Shown: positions 46,438 to 56,054 of the stretch, in pieces
Numbering within the stretch: position 1 is the stretch's first letter
Layout: every line of letters starts with the position of its first letter
Origin: Macrostomum hystrix
Taxonomy: Eukaryota > Platyhelminthes > Macrostomidae
Direction of reading: 5' to 3'
DNA length: 64,000 nt
Assembly: GCA_950097015.1 (NCBI GenBank)
Contig: CATNEN010000032.1
Coordinates: 1,178,001 to 1,242,000 of the forward strand
The notes under the pieces: model-generated
The model's input: only the letters and a program-made list of their open reading frames with translations
The model's database searches: none
What the model was told of the DNA's origin: nothing
Program-made: the position numbers and the translations under genes

Positions 46438-49400
46438 ATGACGAGTGACAGCAACTCAGCAGAAGCGCCGCGGATCAGCGTATCGCCGCCGGATCAATTC
46501 CTGCCGCAGCCGGGCCGACCGGCGAGGCCGTGGAAAGAGTGGAAGGCCCTCTTTGAGAACTACTTACTTGCGGCCGGCTACGACACTTTGCCGGAAGCGA
46601 GGAGGCGCGCGCTGTTGCTGCACTGCCTTGGCGCGGAAGGGCAGCGAGTCTTTGCGGCTGTGGCAGCAACGAAGAGGCCGAGTCCGACAGAACTCGCGGC
46701 GACAGTCGCGATTCTGGACGAGCAGTTCGGAGCCAAAGTCAACGTGGTGGCGGAGCGCCACAAGTTTCGGCAGCGCAGTCAGCGTCCGGGTGAAAAGATT
46801 GCGGACTTCGTGGCGGCTCTGTATGCTCTGGCTGGCTCATGTGAGTTCCGCGACATGATGGAAGAAATGATCCGCGACCAGATCGTGGAGAAGGTCAGCG
46901 ACAGGCGAATTCGAGAGCGCTTGCTGATCGAGGACGGCCTGACGCTGCAGAAGGCAGTGACGCTGAGCCAGCAATGGGAGACCAGCATCGCTGAGGCCAG
47001 CGCGATAGAGACGGAAGGCGCAGCCGCGGCCGGAGCACAGCTGGAAGAAGAGGTGAAGAGAGTCCGACTACAACCAGACAGGAAGAACACAGGACAAGGG
47101 CGACCAGATCGAGAGTCATGCTCCAAGTGCGGAGGCGGGCACAACAGACGAGCCCGGTGTCCAGCTGAAGGCAAGAGTTGTCATGTCTCCGGGAAGGCGA
47201 ACCATTTCGGCCGGATGTGCAGGTCGCAGGGCGCCAAGGTCGCCGAGGTCATGGACGAGAGCGGCCAAGCCGTGTACATGGTGCGCGGCGCCTCCAGTCC
47301 CGACATCCGCTGCCGGCTGAAGGTGCATGGCATCTGGCTGAATCTGCTTGTAGACTCGGGAGCCAAGGTGTCCATCCTGTCAGAGAGGACCTTCAGGAAG
47401 CTCGGAAACCGGTCGCCACTCCAGCCGTCGACCAAGAAACTCATCGCGTACAACGGCAAGGCAATCGATGTCGTCGGCGAGGCGGTGCTGTCCGTCAGCT
47501 ATCGCGGCCAGCTGGTGCCATTTTTCTGCTTTACCGTGGTACGGCAAGGCTCCGACATCATGGGAACGGATCTGATGCAGCACCTCAGCTTCCAGGTGGT
47601 GGACAAGGACGGCGACCTCGTGCGCACAGTCGAAAAAACGGCAGAGCTACCGGTCTGGCTGGCCGAGCGCTTCAAGCCACTGACGCAGGGACTCGGGCGG
47701 ATCCGAGGATTCGAGCACCGGCCCAGGCTGAACCCCGCCGTGCCCCCGGTGGCGCAATCGCTACGCCGCATCCCACTTAGCATCAAAGACAAAGTCCAGG
47801 CGGAGATTGACCAGCTGCTGGAGGATGACATCATCGAGGAGATCCAGGCTTCAGAGTGGATTTCGAACCTGGTGATCGTCCCGAAGCCTGATGGCAAAAT
47901 CAGGGTCTGCAATGACCTCAGGTGCCCAAACAAGGCCATAGTTCCGGATAAGCAGCCGCTGCCGACATTCGAGGAGCTGACAACGGAGTTCAAGGGCTCG
48001 ACCGTGTTCACTAAGCTGGATTTAAATTCTTCGTATCTGCAGTTGGAGCTAGCAGAAGATAGGCGGGACTTAACGGCCTTCATTACGGAGAAAGGGCTGT
48101 ACCGGTACAAGCGCGTATGCTATGGCCTAAACAGCGCCCCGGCGGCCTTCCAGAAAGTTCTCAGCAAGATTCTCCATGGCTGTTCCGGGACGCTGCACTA
48201 CATCGACGACATAGTGGTGCACGCTGCCAACGAGGCGGAGCACCTGCGGCGGCTCACGACAGTGCTGGACAAGCTGCTCGCCCATGGCGTCACGCTCAAC
48301 GCCTCAAAGTGCCAGTGGGCTGCAGAGACAGTGCAGTTCCTGGGCTACATCGTCTCCGCGAGAGGACTTCAGCCGATGCAGTCTAACGTTGAAGACATCG
48401 AGGCGGTGCCGGAGCCCCAGAACGCCGAGGCAGTGGCCTCATTTCTGGGAATGGTTAAATTCTATTCCAACTTTCTGCACAACCTGTCCGACATCGCCGA
48501 GCCGCTGCTGCTGCTACTTCGCAAAGAGCAGCCCTGGAACTGGACAACAGATTGCCAAAAGGCCTTTTGGAGGCTCAAGAAGATGGTGGTGTCCCCAACA
48601 TGCTTGCGATTCTTCAGTCCCGACGACAAGATCATCGTGGCCTGCGACAGCTCCGCGCACGCTCTGGGGGCCGTGCTGATGCAAGACGACAGCGCCGGGG
48701 TTCGAAGACCAGTCGCTTTCGCGTCAAGGACCCTGTCAGCGACCGAGCGCAAGTACTCCGCATCAGAGAGAGAGGCTCTCGCGTGCATCTTCGCGTGCGA
48801 GAGATGGCACTATTTCCTGTTCGGCCGGAGATTCGAGCTGCACACGGACCACCAGGCTCTGACGACGCTGCTGACGGCTCAAGGCAGCGGCCACCGGCCT
48901 CTGCGGCTTCATCGATGGGCCGACCGCCTGCTCGCGTACGACTTCCAAGTCTGCCACGTTCCTGGCAAGAAGAACATCGTGCCAGATTTTTTGTCGCGCC
49001 ACGGCGCTCTCGAAGGAAAATGCCCAAGGCAAAGCGAAGAGGACTCGACCGAGCTCCAAGTGAATGCCGTACTGCTATCGGGCGCGCTGGAGATTGTCAG
49101 TCCAAGCGAACTGGCCGAGGCATCCCTGCAGGACCCGGTGATCAATGATGCGGTCACAATGACGCTCCAGGGGTGGCCTAACTCCATCAAGCAGCTGAAG
49201 CCGGAGCTGCAGCCGTTCTGGAGGATGCGGACGCAACTGGCGCTCTGGAATGACGGCAAGTGCCTGGCCAACGGCACCCGAGCAGTAATCCCCGCATCCC
49301 TGAGGGAGAAGACGCTGCAGCTGGCGCATTTCGGGCACCTCGGCGTGAGCAAAATGAAGCAGCATTGCCGGGACGCAGTCTGGTGGCCGCAAATCGATCA

Positions 49401-50433
49401 GCATATCGAGGAATTTGTGCGACATTGCGAGGCCTGCCTGCTTAGCGAGAAGAACTTTAAGCCACCCAAGACGGTCCTGACCCCTACGAAGTGGCCGACG
49501 CGTCCATGGGAGGAACTCCAGCTCGACATCTTCGGGGAGCTGCACTCTGCGCCGAACTCCTGTCGCTTCATCCTGGTGCTGTACGATTTGCATTCAAAGT
49601 GGCCGGAGGCTGCCTGCATGTCGACTGTCACAAGCGCGGATGTCATCGACGCCCTGACAACGTGGTTTAGCCGCTGGGGCCTGCCGAAGAGCATTAAAAC
49701 AGACGGAGGTCCGCAGTTCGTGTCCGGCGATTTTGAGGATTTTCTTCAGCGCTGCGGCATCCGGCACCGGCAGTCACCGCACTACCACCCCCAGGGCAAC
49801 GCGGCCGTAGAGCGCTTCAACCGTTTTCTCAAGGACGGCCTAAAGACGCACCTAGAGGAGGGCTACGACTTCAAGGACGCGGTGAAGACGCTGCTGTGGT
49901 CGTACAGGGCCACCCCGCATGCACTGACTGGAGTGTCACCGGCGGAGCTCATGACAGGCCGGAAGATCAGCACCCCGTTGACAGCTCTGCAGCCAAGGAC
50001 AACAGCGCGGCACAGACTGGCGGCCAGCATCAAGCGGAGGCAGCAGCGCGTTTTCGATCAGCTCAACACGACCCGGAGGCCGCCGCCCACGTTCATAGTC
50101 GGCGACTGGGTGCGCGTGAAGCGGCCGTTCGCCCGCGGCAAGCTGAGCAGCCGCCTGTCCGAGCCACGGCAGATCTCCCGGATCGCGAGCGCGACCACCG
50201 TCATCCTCAGCGATGGCTCCCGCTGGCACGTCGACAACTGCGTCCGGGTACCGCGGCCAGCCGGAGCGCTGCCGCACTGGCCAGCGCCGGCTCCCAGCGC
50301 AGCCGGGACAGCCGCGGAGGCGGCGACGGCGGCAGACCCAGCGAGACAGCAGCAGCCAGCCCAGACGGCGATCCGAGTGAGCTCAAGGCCGCGAGCGCCG
50401 CCGCAATGGTACGGTGAAATCGTGACTCACTGA
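46438..50433 (+). CDS. Gag-Pol polyprotein of gypsy element 1
   Basis: A single 1331-aa frame from an ATG. Gag occupies about 1-225. A zinc-knuckle region follows: first C228-X2-C231-X3-H235-X5-C241, second C248...H256...C261, where the second cysteine is Ser251 (CHVSGK instead of CHxCGK). The protease has LLVDSGAK (D306). Reverse transcriptase has YIDD at 588-591. RNase H has ACDSSAHALGAV. The integrase has an HHCC zinc finger (HFGHLGVSKMKQH...CEACLL) and a DD35E triad, D1030, D1089 and E1125. A basic, proline-rich tail ends the protein, with no chromodomain seen. It makes the proteins for reverse transcription and integration of the element. Confidence 0.96.
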   Translation: MTSDSNSAEAPRISVSPPDQFLPQPGRPARPWKEWKALFENYLLAAGYDTLPEARRRALLLHCLGAEGQRVFAAVAATKRPSPTELAATVAILDEQFGAKVNVVAERHKFRQRSQRPGEKIADFVAALYALAGSCEFRDMMEEMIRDQIVEKVSDRRIRERLLIEDGLTLQKAVTLSQQWETSIAEASAIETEGAAAAGAQLEEEVKRVRLQPDRKNTGQGRPDRESCSKCGGGHNRRARCPAEGKSCHVSGKANHFGRMCRSQGAKVAEVMDESGQAVYMVRGASSPDIRCRLKVHGIWLNLLVDSGAKVSILSERTFRKLGNRSPLQPSTKKLIAYNGKAIDVVGEAVLSVSYRGQLVPFFCFTVVRQGSDIMGTDLMQHLSFQVVDKDGDLVRTVEKTAELPVWLAERFKPLTQGLGRIRGFEHRPRLNPAVPPVAQSLRRIPLSIKDKVQAEIDQLLEDDIIEEIQASEWISNLVIVPKPDGKIRVCNDLRCPNKAIVPDKQPLPTFEELTTEFKGSTVFTKLDLNSSYLQLELAEDRRDLTAFITEKGLYRYKRVCYGLNSAPAAFQKVLSKILHGCSGTLHYIDDIVVHAANEAEHLRRLTTVLDKLLAHGVTLNASKCQWAAETVQFLGYIVSARGLQPMQSNVEDIEAVPEPQNAEAVASFLGMVKFYSNFLHNLSDIAEPLLLLLRKEQPWNWTTDCQKAFWRLKKMVVSPTCLRFFSPDDKIIVACDSSAHALGAVLMQDDSAGVRRPVAFASRTLSATERKYSASEREALACIFACERWHYFLFGRRFELHTDHQALTTLLTAQGSGHRPLRLHRWADRLLAYDFQVCHVPGKKNIVPDFLSRHGALEGKCPRQSEEDSTELQVNAVLLSGALEIVSPSELAEASLQDPVINDAVTMTLQGWPNSIKQLKPELQPFWRMRTQLALWNDGKCLANGTRAVIPASLREKTLQLAHFGHLGVSKMKQHCRDAVWWPQIDQHIEEFVRHCEACLLSEKNFKPPKTVLTPTKWPTRPWEELQLDIFGELHSAPNSCRFILVLYDLHSKWPEAACMSTVTSADVIDALTTWFSRWGLPKSIKTDGGPQFVSGDFEDFLQRCGIRHRQSPHYHPQGNAAVERFNRFLKDGLKTHLEEGYDFKDAVKTLLWSYRATPHALTGVSPAELMTGRKISTPLTALQPRTTARHRLAASIKRRQQRVFDQLNTTRRPPPTFIVGDWVRVKRPFARGKLSSRLSEPRQISRIASATTVILSDGSRWHVDNCVRVPRPAGALPHWPAPAPSAAGTAAEAATAADPARQQQPAQTAIRVSSRPRAPPQWYGEIVTH

Positions 50434-50605
50434 CTCGTTTTTTAGTGACGGTTATTCAGCTGTTATTAGCGATCAGCTGTTTCGATTTAATTCTCTTTGA
50501 AGTACCTGATGCATAAAAAGATCATTTTACTCCTTCGATGCTTGGTAATGCACTTTTATTTCCTGCTCAATATTTGCATAATTATTTTCGTTGCTCTATC
50601 CTTTG

Positions 50606-50616
50606 AAAGGGAAGGT
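50606..50616 (+). other. polypurine tract of gypsy element 1
   Basis: GAAAGGGAAGG just before the 3' LTR, the usual place for the plus-strand primer. Confidence 0.75.
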
Positions 50617-50619
50617 GAA

Positions 50620-50774
50620 TGTTGTGCAGTTGATTAATGCACGTACATAGTTCGTACATGTACACCTCTGATATCGATTGGCGCAGAATATATATAGTCC
50701 AATAACTGAGAGCCAACTTGGCGTGAAAGTTTCGGATACTAACTTGGCTGACTCGCTACTATTCATTTACAACA
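50620..50774 (+). repeat. 3' LTR of gypsy element 1
   Basis: 155 bp, no difference from the 5' LTR seen by eye. Followed by the ACACC target duplication. Confidence 0.97.
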
Positions 50775-50779
50775 ACACC

Positions 50780-51688
50780 GACCCCGGTGAATAGTGAATA
50801 GTCGCTAGCTTTAAATTCCTCACGCTCCAGCTAGGACATTCATTTTATTACAGTGGCCCGATATATTGTGGGGATGGCAAAAATTATCGAGGGTAGCAAG
50901 CTTTGTCGAGGGATAGCATGGTATATCAAAGTGGTAGCATGATTTATCGAGGAGATATCAAGTGAAGATGTGCAGAGTTGTGAAGTTGCAAATTTAATTT
51001 TTTTTTCCTTCTCAGGGCCTTAAAGCATCTTCTTCCCCCAAAGGAGGTCTTGGTTGCTTAGTAGAAATTCATTATTAAATGATTATTTTTGGCATGCTCT
51101 TGGCCCTAGTCCCTGACTTCGAGTTAACAGATTTCATCCAAAAGAAGTTATTGGAGATGTACATAAGTTATGTCATGAATTTGCCAATATGAAATTATTA
51201 GCAGGTTAAGTAATTTCAATGTGTCAATAAAGTTGTCTCAAGCATGATTTGAGAGTTGAGACAGATTAAGATTCCCGAATTCTGGACTGGGTTATTGCAA
51301 ATGATGGATTTGCATAAAAATATTTTATTTGTTTGTAGTCGTACTTAGATCTTGAGACTAGCACACTAAGCCCCCCTTTGGGGGGCACTACTGTTCAAAC
51401 AAAAATATTGTGTAATGCAGAAGGACAAAATAAACCTGAAAGCAAACAAAAATGAAAACTCATGTTGTCAGTATTAATTTCCCTGATTGCAAATATACAC
51501 TCGTATGTGATTGCGATTCAACGAAAATTTGAATTCTCACTAAATACAAAAATAGTCTGTCTGAGACATTCAGTCTGTACACCAAGAGCCCCATCGAGGC
51601 AAAATTACACAAGTAACTTACGTTTGATACAACTCAGCTTAATGCTACTTAAGTACATGTGAAAACTATCCCCTCAGCAGTAAAAAAC
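50780..51688. other. tail of the older LTR and non-genic sequence
   Basis: 50775-50852 probably completes the older LTR-like sequence split by gypsy 1. Further on are imperfect AGCATG-ATTTATCGAGG-type short repeats (50885-50960), also hinted at near 44590. No gene recognised. Confidence 0.4.
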
Positions 51689-51689
51689 C

Positions 51690-52375
51690 AGTGTCTCCCC
51701 AGCAGCAGAGCCGTAATTCCTCCCCAGCAGCAAAGCAGTAATTCCCCCCCAGCAGCAGAGCAGTAATTCCCCCCAGCAGCAGAGCAGTAATTCCTCCCCA
51801 GCAGCAGAGCAGTAATCCCCCCCCAGCAGCAGAGCAGTAATTCCCCCCCAGCAGCAGAGCAGTAATTCCCCCCCAGCAGCAGAGCAGTAATTCCCCCCAG
51901 CAGCAGAGCAGTAATTCCCCCCCCAGCAGCAAAGCAGTAATTCCCCCCAGCAGCAGAGCAGTAATTCCTCCCCAGCAGCAAAGCAGTAATTCCCCCCCAG
52001 CAGCAGAGCAGTAATTCCCCCCAGCAGCAGAGCAGTAATTCCTCCCCAGCAGCAGAGCAGTAATCCCCCCCAGCAGCAGAGCAGTAATTCCCCCCCAGCA
52101 GCAGAGCAGTAATTCCCCCCCAGCAGCAGAGCAGTAATTCCCCCCAGCAGCAGAGCAGTAATTCCCCCCCCCCAGCAGCAAAGCAGTAATTCCCCCCCAG
52201 CAGCAGAGCAGTAATTCCCCCCAGCAGCAGAGCAGTAATTCCTCCCCAGCAGAGCAGTAATCCCCCCCCCAGCAGCAGAGCAGTAATTCCCCCCCAGCAG
52301 CAGAGCAGTAATCCCCCCCAGCAGCAGAGCAGTAATTCCCCCCCAGCAGCAGAGCAGTAATTCCCACCAGCAGCA
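51690..52375. repeat. G-run minisatellite, about 29 copies of 22-27 bp
   Basis: Core CAGCAGCAGAGCAGTAATTC followed by a run of 4-9 C. Unit length varies because the C run varies, so frames drift. On the minus strand each unit offers a G4-G9 tract, which could form G-quadruplexes. Confidence 0.95.
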
Positions 52376-52379
52376 AAGA

Positions 52380-53540
52380 ATACTGGTAAACCCACTTAGA
52401 AAACTGTTAAACACTTTTAGAAAACTGGTAAACACATTTAGAAAACTGGTAAACACATTTAGAAAGCAGTTAATCCACACTTAGAAAACTTTTAGACACA
52501 TTTAGAGAACTATAAAACACATTTAGATTACCGAGACCCAGTTTTAGAATACTGGTAAACACGTTTAGAATACTGTTAAAAACATTTAGAATACTGGTAA
52601 AAACATTTAGAATACTGATAAACACTTTTAGAATACTGGTAAACACATTTAGAATACTGGTAAACACATTTAGAATACTGTTAAAAACATTTAGAATACT
52701 GGTAAACACATTTAGAATACTGGTAAACACATTTAGAATACTGGTAAACACATTTAGAAAACTGGTAAACACATTTAGAATACTGGTAAACACTTTTAGA
52801 ATACTGGTAAACACATTTAGAATACTGTTAAATAAAAACATTTAGAATACTGGCAAAAACATTTAGAACACTGATAAACACTTTTAGAATACTGGTAAAC
52901 ATATTTAGAATACTGGTAAACACATTTAGAATACTGTTAAACACATTTAGAATGCTGGTAAACACATTTAGAATACTGGTAAATACATTTAGAATACTGG
53001 TAAATACATTTAGAAAACTGGTAAACACATTTAGAATACTGGTAAACACATTTAGAATGCGGTAAACACATTTAGAATACTGGTAAACACATTTAGAATA
53101 CTGGTAAATACATTTAGAAAACTGGTAAACACATTTAGAATACTGGTAAACACTTTTGGTAAAAACATTTAGAATACTGGTAAACACTTTTAGAATACTG
53201 GTAAACACGTTTAGAATACTGTTAAAAACATTTAGAATACTGGTAAACACATTTAGAATACTGACAAACACTTTTAGAATACTGGTAAACATATTTAGAA
53301 TACTGGTAAACACATTTAGAATACTGGTAAACACATTTAGAATACGGGTATACACATTTAGAATACTGGTAAACACATTTAGAATACTGGTAAACACATT
53401 TAGAATACTGGTAAACACATTTAGAATACTGGTAAACACATTTAGAATACTGGTAAACACATTTAGAATACTGGTAAACACATGTAGAAAACTGTAGGAC
53501 ATTAAAAAAACTGTTGGACATTTAAAAAACTGTTGGACAC
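52380..53540. repeat. 21-bp minisatellite, about 54 copies
   Basis: Core TTTAGAATACTGGTAAACAC with many single-base variants and a few deleted units. It abuts the G-run array directly. Open frames up to 273 codons on the minus strand are artefacts. Confidence 0.94.
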
Positions 53541-54442
53541 TTTTCTGGATTGAAATTTTGTTAAAGATTTGATGATTTATATGTTGTAGTAAGAAACGAG
53601 TAGATGTCTCAATATATCGTTGAATTGAAGTCTGCAGGGCTATGCACATTTTACCTATTCAAATCACACACACGGGTGAGAAAAGCTGTGATGTAATCTA
53701 TTTATAAATTCGCACTGACTGTCTCGCCAGTGGGGTTGACATAGCTATGTACGTTTGACACAGTGAAATTCTTATCAGTGTACTCACTATTAACAAAACT
53801 GGCCCTGATGCAATCATTAAAATTGGCAGTGGAATGCACGTTGACAAAACTGGCTCTGATGAAATGCATTAAAAATCCTATCTAAAACAGTTTTTCGAAT
53901 ATTTAATCCCCTTAACAATGAAGTTAAGCTTATTAAAAATACGTGTAAAATTCTGCCCATATTTGGCATATTTTGGTGAAGAAATGGTGAAAATCGGTTG
54001 AGCCGTTCGGGAGAAAATCAATTACAAGCAACCAAGCAACCATTTCATTTTTAGTATATTAAAAAAAAATTGTGGGTAAAAAATATTGTTGTGTTTGAGG
54101 TTTCGGGTTATTCCCCCTAGACCATAGTTAGGAGGTGGTAGATTTTAAAAATATTTCAGCGCACATAACGATTTTTAGTACGAGCTACATGGGCAATGTT
54201 GGAAGCATGGCGGATTTCAAATTTCTGTGTTTAATATTTTTCAGTACTTTTTTTAAGATACTGAATATTTTGGTGAGAAACTTGCATTATCTGTACATGT
54301 TCCTCCAACAAAATATCCAAAAATATAAAGACAAGTCGCTGCATGAAAATTCAATTTTCCAAAGTTCATATACAATGAAATAACGACAGTCGTTGCATAG
54401 AAATTCACTTTTTTCAAATTTCATAGACGAGCTACAATAAGA
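53541..54442. other. non-genic sequence before gypsy element 2
   Basis: No gene recognised. The stretch GTGAAAATCGGTTGAGCCGTTCGGGAG (quoted in part: AAAATCGGTTGAGCCGTTCG, about 53988) resembles a motif often found at the ends of dispersed invertebrate repeats. It may mark an old element. Confidence 0.4.
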
Positions 54443-54758
54443 TGTGACGAATAAAGGTTAGTGTAGCGGTAATATCGTCGAATTATATTTGATATAAATA
54501 AGTGTGTATATATATTTCCAAAGTAATCTCGATGCTCACACGCTCGACACAAGGCACGGTAGAGCAGAAAAATATACATACGTTGCTTTTTAAAAAGGAC
54601 AGCTAATTCTTAGAATGATACAATATAACAATAATTAGTAAACATGCTTAGCATATAAATAATAATCTTGTCAGCAACTTGTAATGTAGCGAATTACTAT
54701 AAAATAAATAAGCAATTAAACTACCAATTAAACTACAATTAAAGGTTACACCGTCACA
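54443..54758 (-). repeat. 3' LTR of gypsy element 2
   Basis: 316 bp. Same sequence by eye as 62830-63145. Contains TATATATATTT stretches and AATAAA on the plus strand near its start. Confidence 0.96.
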
Positions 54759-54777
54759 CCCGCCTCCCTCCCCAAAA
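54759..54777 (-). other. polypurine tract of gypsy element 2
   Basis: On the minus strand TTTTGGGGAGGGAGGCGGG abuts the 3' LTR, the expected plus-strand primer site. Confidence 0.8.
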
Positions 54778-55184
54778 GGCGGTAGGTGAGCGCAAAAAGA
54801 TCGAAAGCATTAAATTACGATAAATAGCTAGTATAAATGTCTCTTAGAGTCGAACAACGTGAAAGGGTGTTTAAAAACCGAAGCAAACTAAATTTTTCTT
54901 CGCAAGCAACCTACTACGAGTAATAATGCTGGAAATGACAATCGAAATACGAATATTCTTGGTCACAAAATTGGCACGAAAAATATTTGACTGATTTAGG
55001 AAATTAAAATGCACTGGCGGGAACACGATATGAGAAAAATATTGTATTAGAGATATTCGTTAGAAGAACTGTTATAGTATTGATTATAGTCCAAGTTATC
55101 ATATAAAAAATTCCTGACTAGATCGCTGTACGGTGTGGTGCTCTACAAGTCATTTACGGAGTTCGAGGCAACGTCACGGTCGCG

Positions 55185-55562
55185 CCTGTGGTGGCCCTGG
55201 AACGCCTGTTGTGACCTTGATCGCCTGTGCTGGCCCTGGAACGCCTGTTGTGGCCTTGATCGCCTGTGGTGGCCCTGGAACGCCTGTTGTGGTCTTGATC
55301 GCCTGTGGTGGCCCTGGAACGCCTGTTGTGGTCTTGATCGCCTGTGGTGGCTCTGGAACGCCTGTTGTGGCCTTGATCGCCTGTGGTGGCCCTGAAACGC
55401 CTGTTGTGGTCTTGATCGCCTGTGGTGGCTCTGGAACGCCTGTTGTGGCCTTGATCGCCTGTGGTGGCCCTGGAACGCCTGTTGTGGTCTTGATCGCCTG
55501 TGGTGGCTCTGGAACGCCGGTTGTGGCCTTGATCGCCTGTGACGGCCCTGGAACGCCTGTTG
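55185..55562. repeat. 39-bp minisatellite inside gypsy element 2
   Basis: About nine copies, core CTGGAACGCCTGTTGTGG, with CCTTGATCGCCTGTG following, lie between integrase and the 3' LTR. All frames give repetitive peptides on both strands, so no env-like gene is claimed. Confidence 0.92.
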
Positions 55563-56054
55563 TGCTGCAGCCACCGACGTCTTGGCAGCTGGCGGCGACT
55601 GGCCTGCCCGCCCCTTTACTAACTAACTGAGCCACCCGCCCGAGAAGAGAAGGAAAGGAGAGAGAAGAAAAACCGGCGACCTAAACTCACGAGACCGCGA
55701 AAATGATGCCAGGAACCAGAGAAATGAACGGAGAGTGCTCGCTGCACCGTCAACCCTACAGCCCGAAGCGCAGGCATCCACTGAACAGTAAGTGCGGCAA
55801 GCGGACGGACTAACAGCAACCTGGTATCTGATACCAAGAAATAAATATAATGTCAAATTTTAGTTTCTTTAACTTGCTTTTTTTATTTTTTATTTAATTT
55901 TCAGGAAAACGTTTTTCCTTTTTTTTGACGTTTTTTCACATTTTTCATTTAAAAAGAGTTCCCTAGTTTTATACAGTAAGAACTTGGGACGTAGGCGGCG
56001 AAATCTTTGCTACATGTACGAGCTAACTTCCTAGGTGCACGTAGGCACGGTTAT
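55563..56054 (-). other. gypsy element 2, non-coding sequence after integrase
   Basis: Short frames only; no env-like glycoprotein with signal peptide or fusion motif was seen. 54778-55184 is likewise empty. Confidence 0.5.

Larger units (their letters stand above)
46152..50774 (+). mobile_element. Ty3/gypsy LTR retrotransposon 1, full length
   Basis: A 4623-bp element bounded by two 155-bp LTRs that look identical by eye, each TGTTG...CAACA. The 5-bp target duplication ACACC lies at 46147-46151 and 50775-50779. A primer-binding-site-like TTGGCATCGCAAG follows the 5' LTR. A polypurine tract GAAAGGGAAGG (50605-50615) precedes the 3' LTR. One uninterrupted Gag-Pol frame lies inside. Identical LTRs and an intact frame indicate very recent insertion and possible current activity. 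Confidence 0.97.

Noticed and set aside
51649-53649. Leucine/cysteine-rich and Tyr/Lys-rich frames of 236-273 codons
   Set aside because: Translations of the abutting G-run and 21-bp arrays.
55133-55635. Env-like or accessory ORF of gypsy element 2 (TTGVPGPPQAIK repeats on the minus strand)
   Set aside because: A 39-bp array open in several frames on both strands, with no signal peptide, membrane segment or unique sequence.
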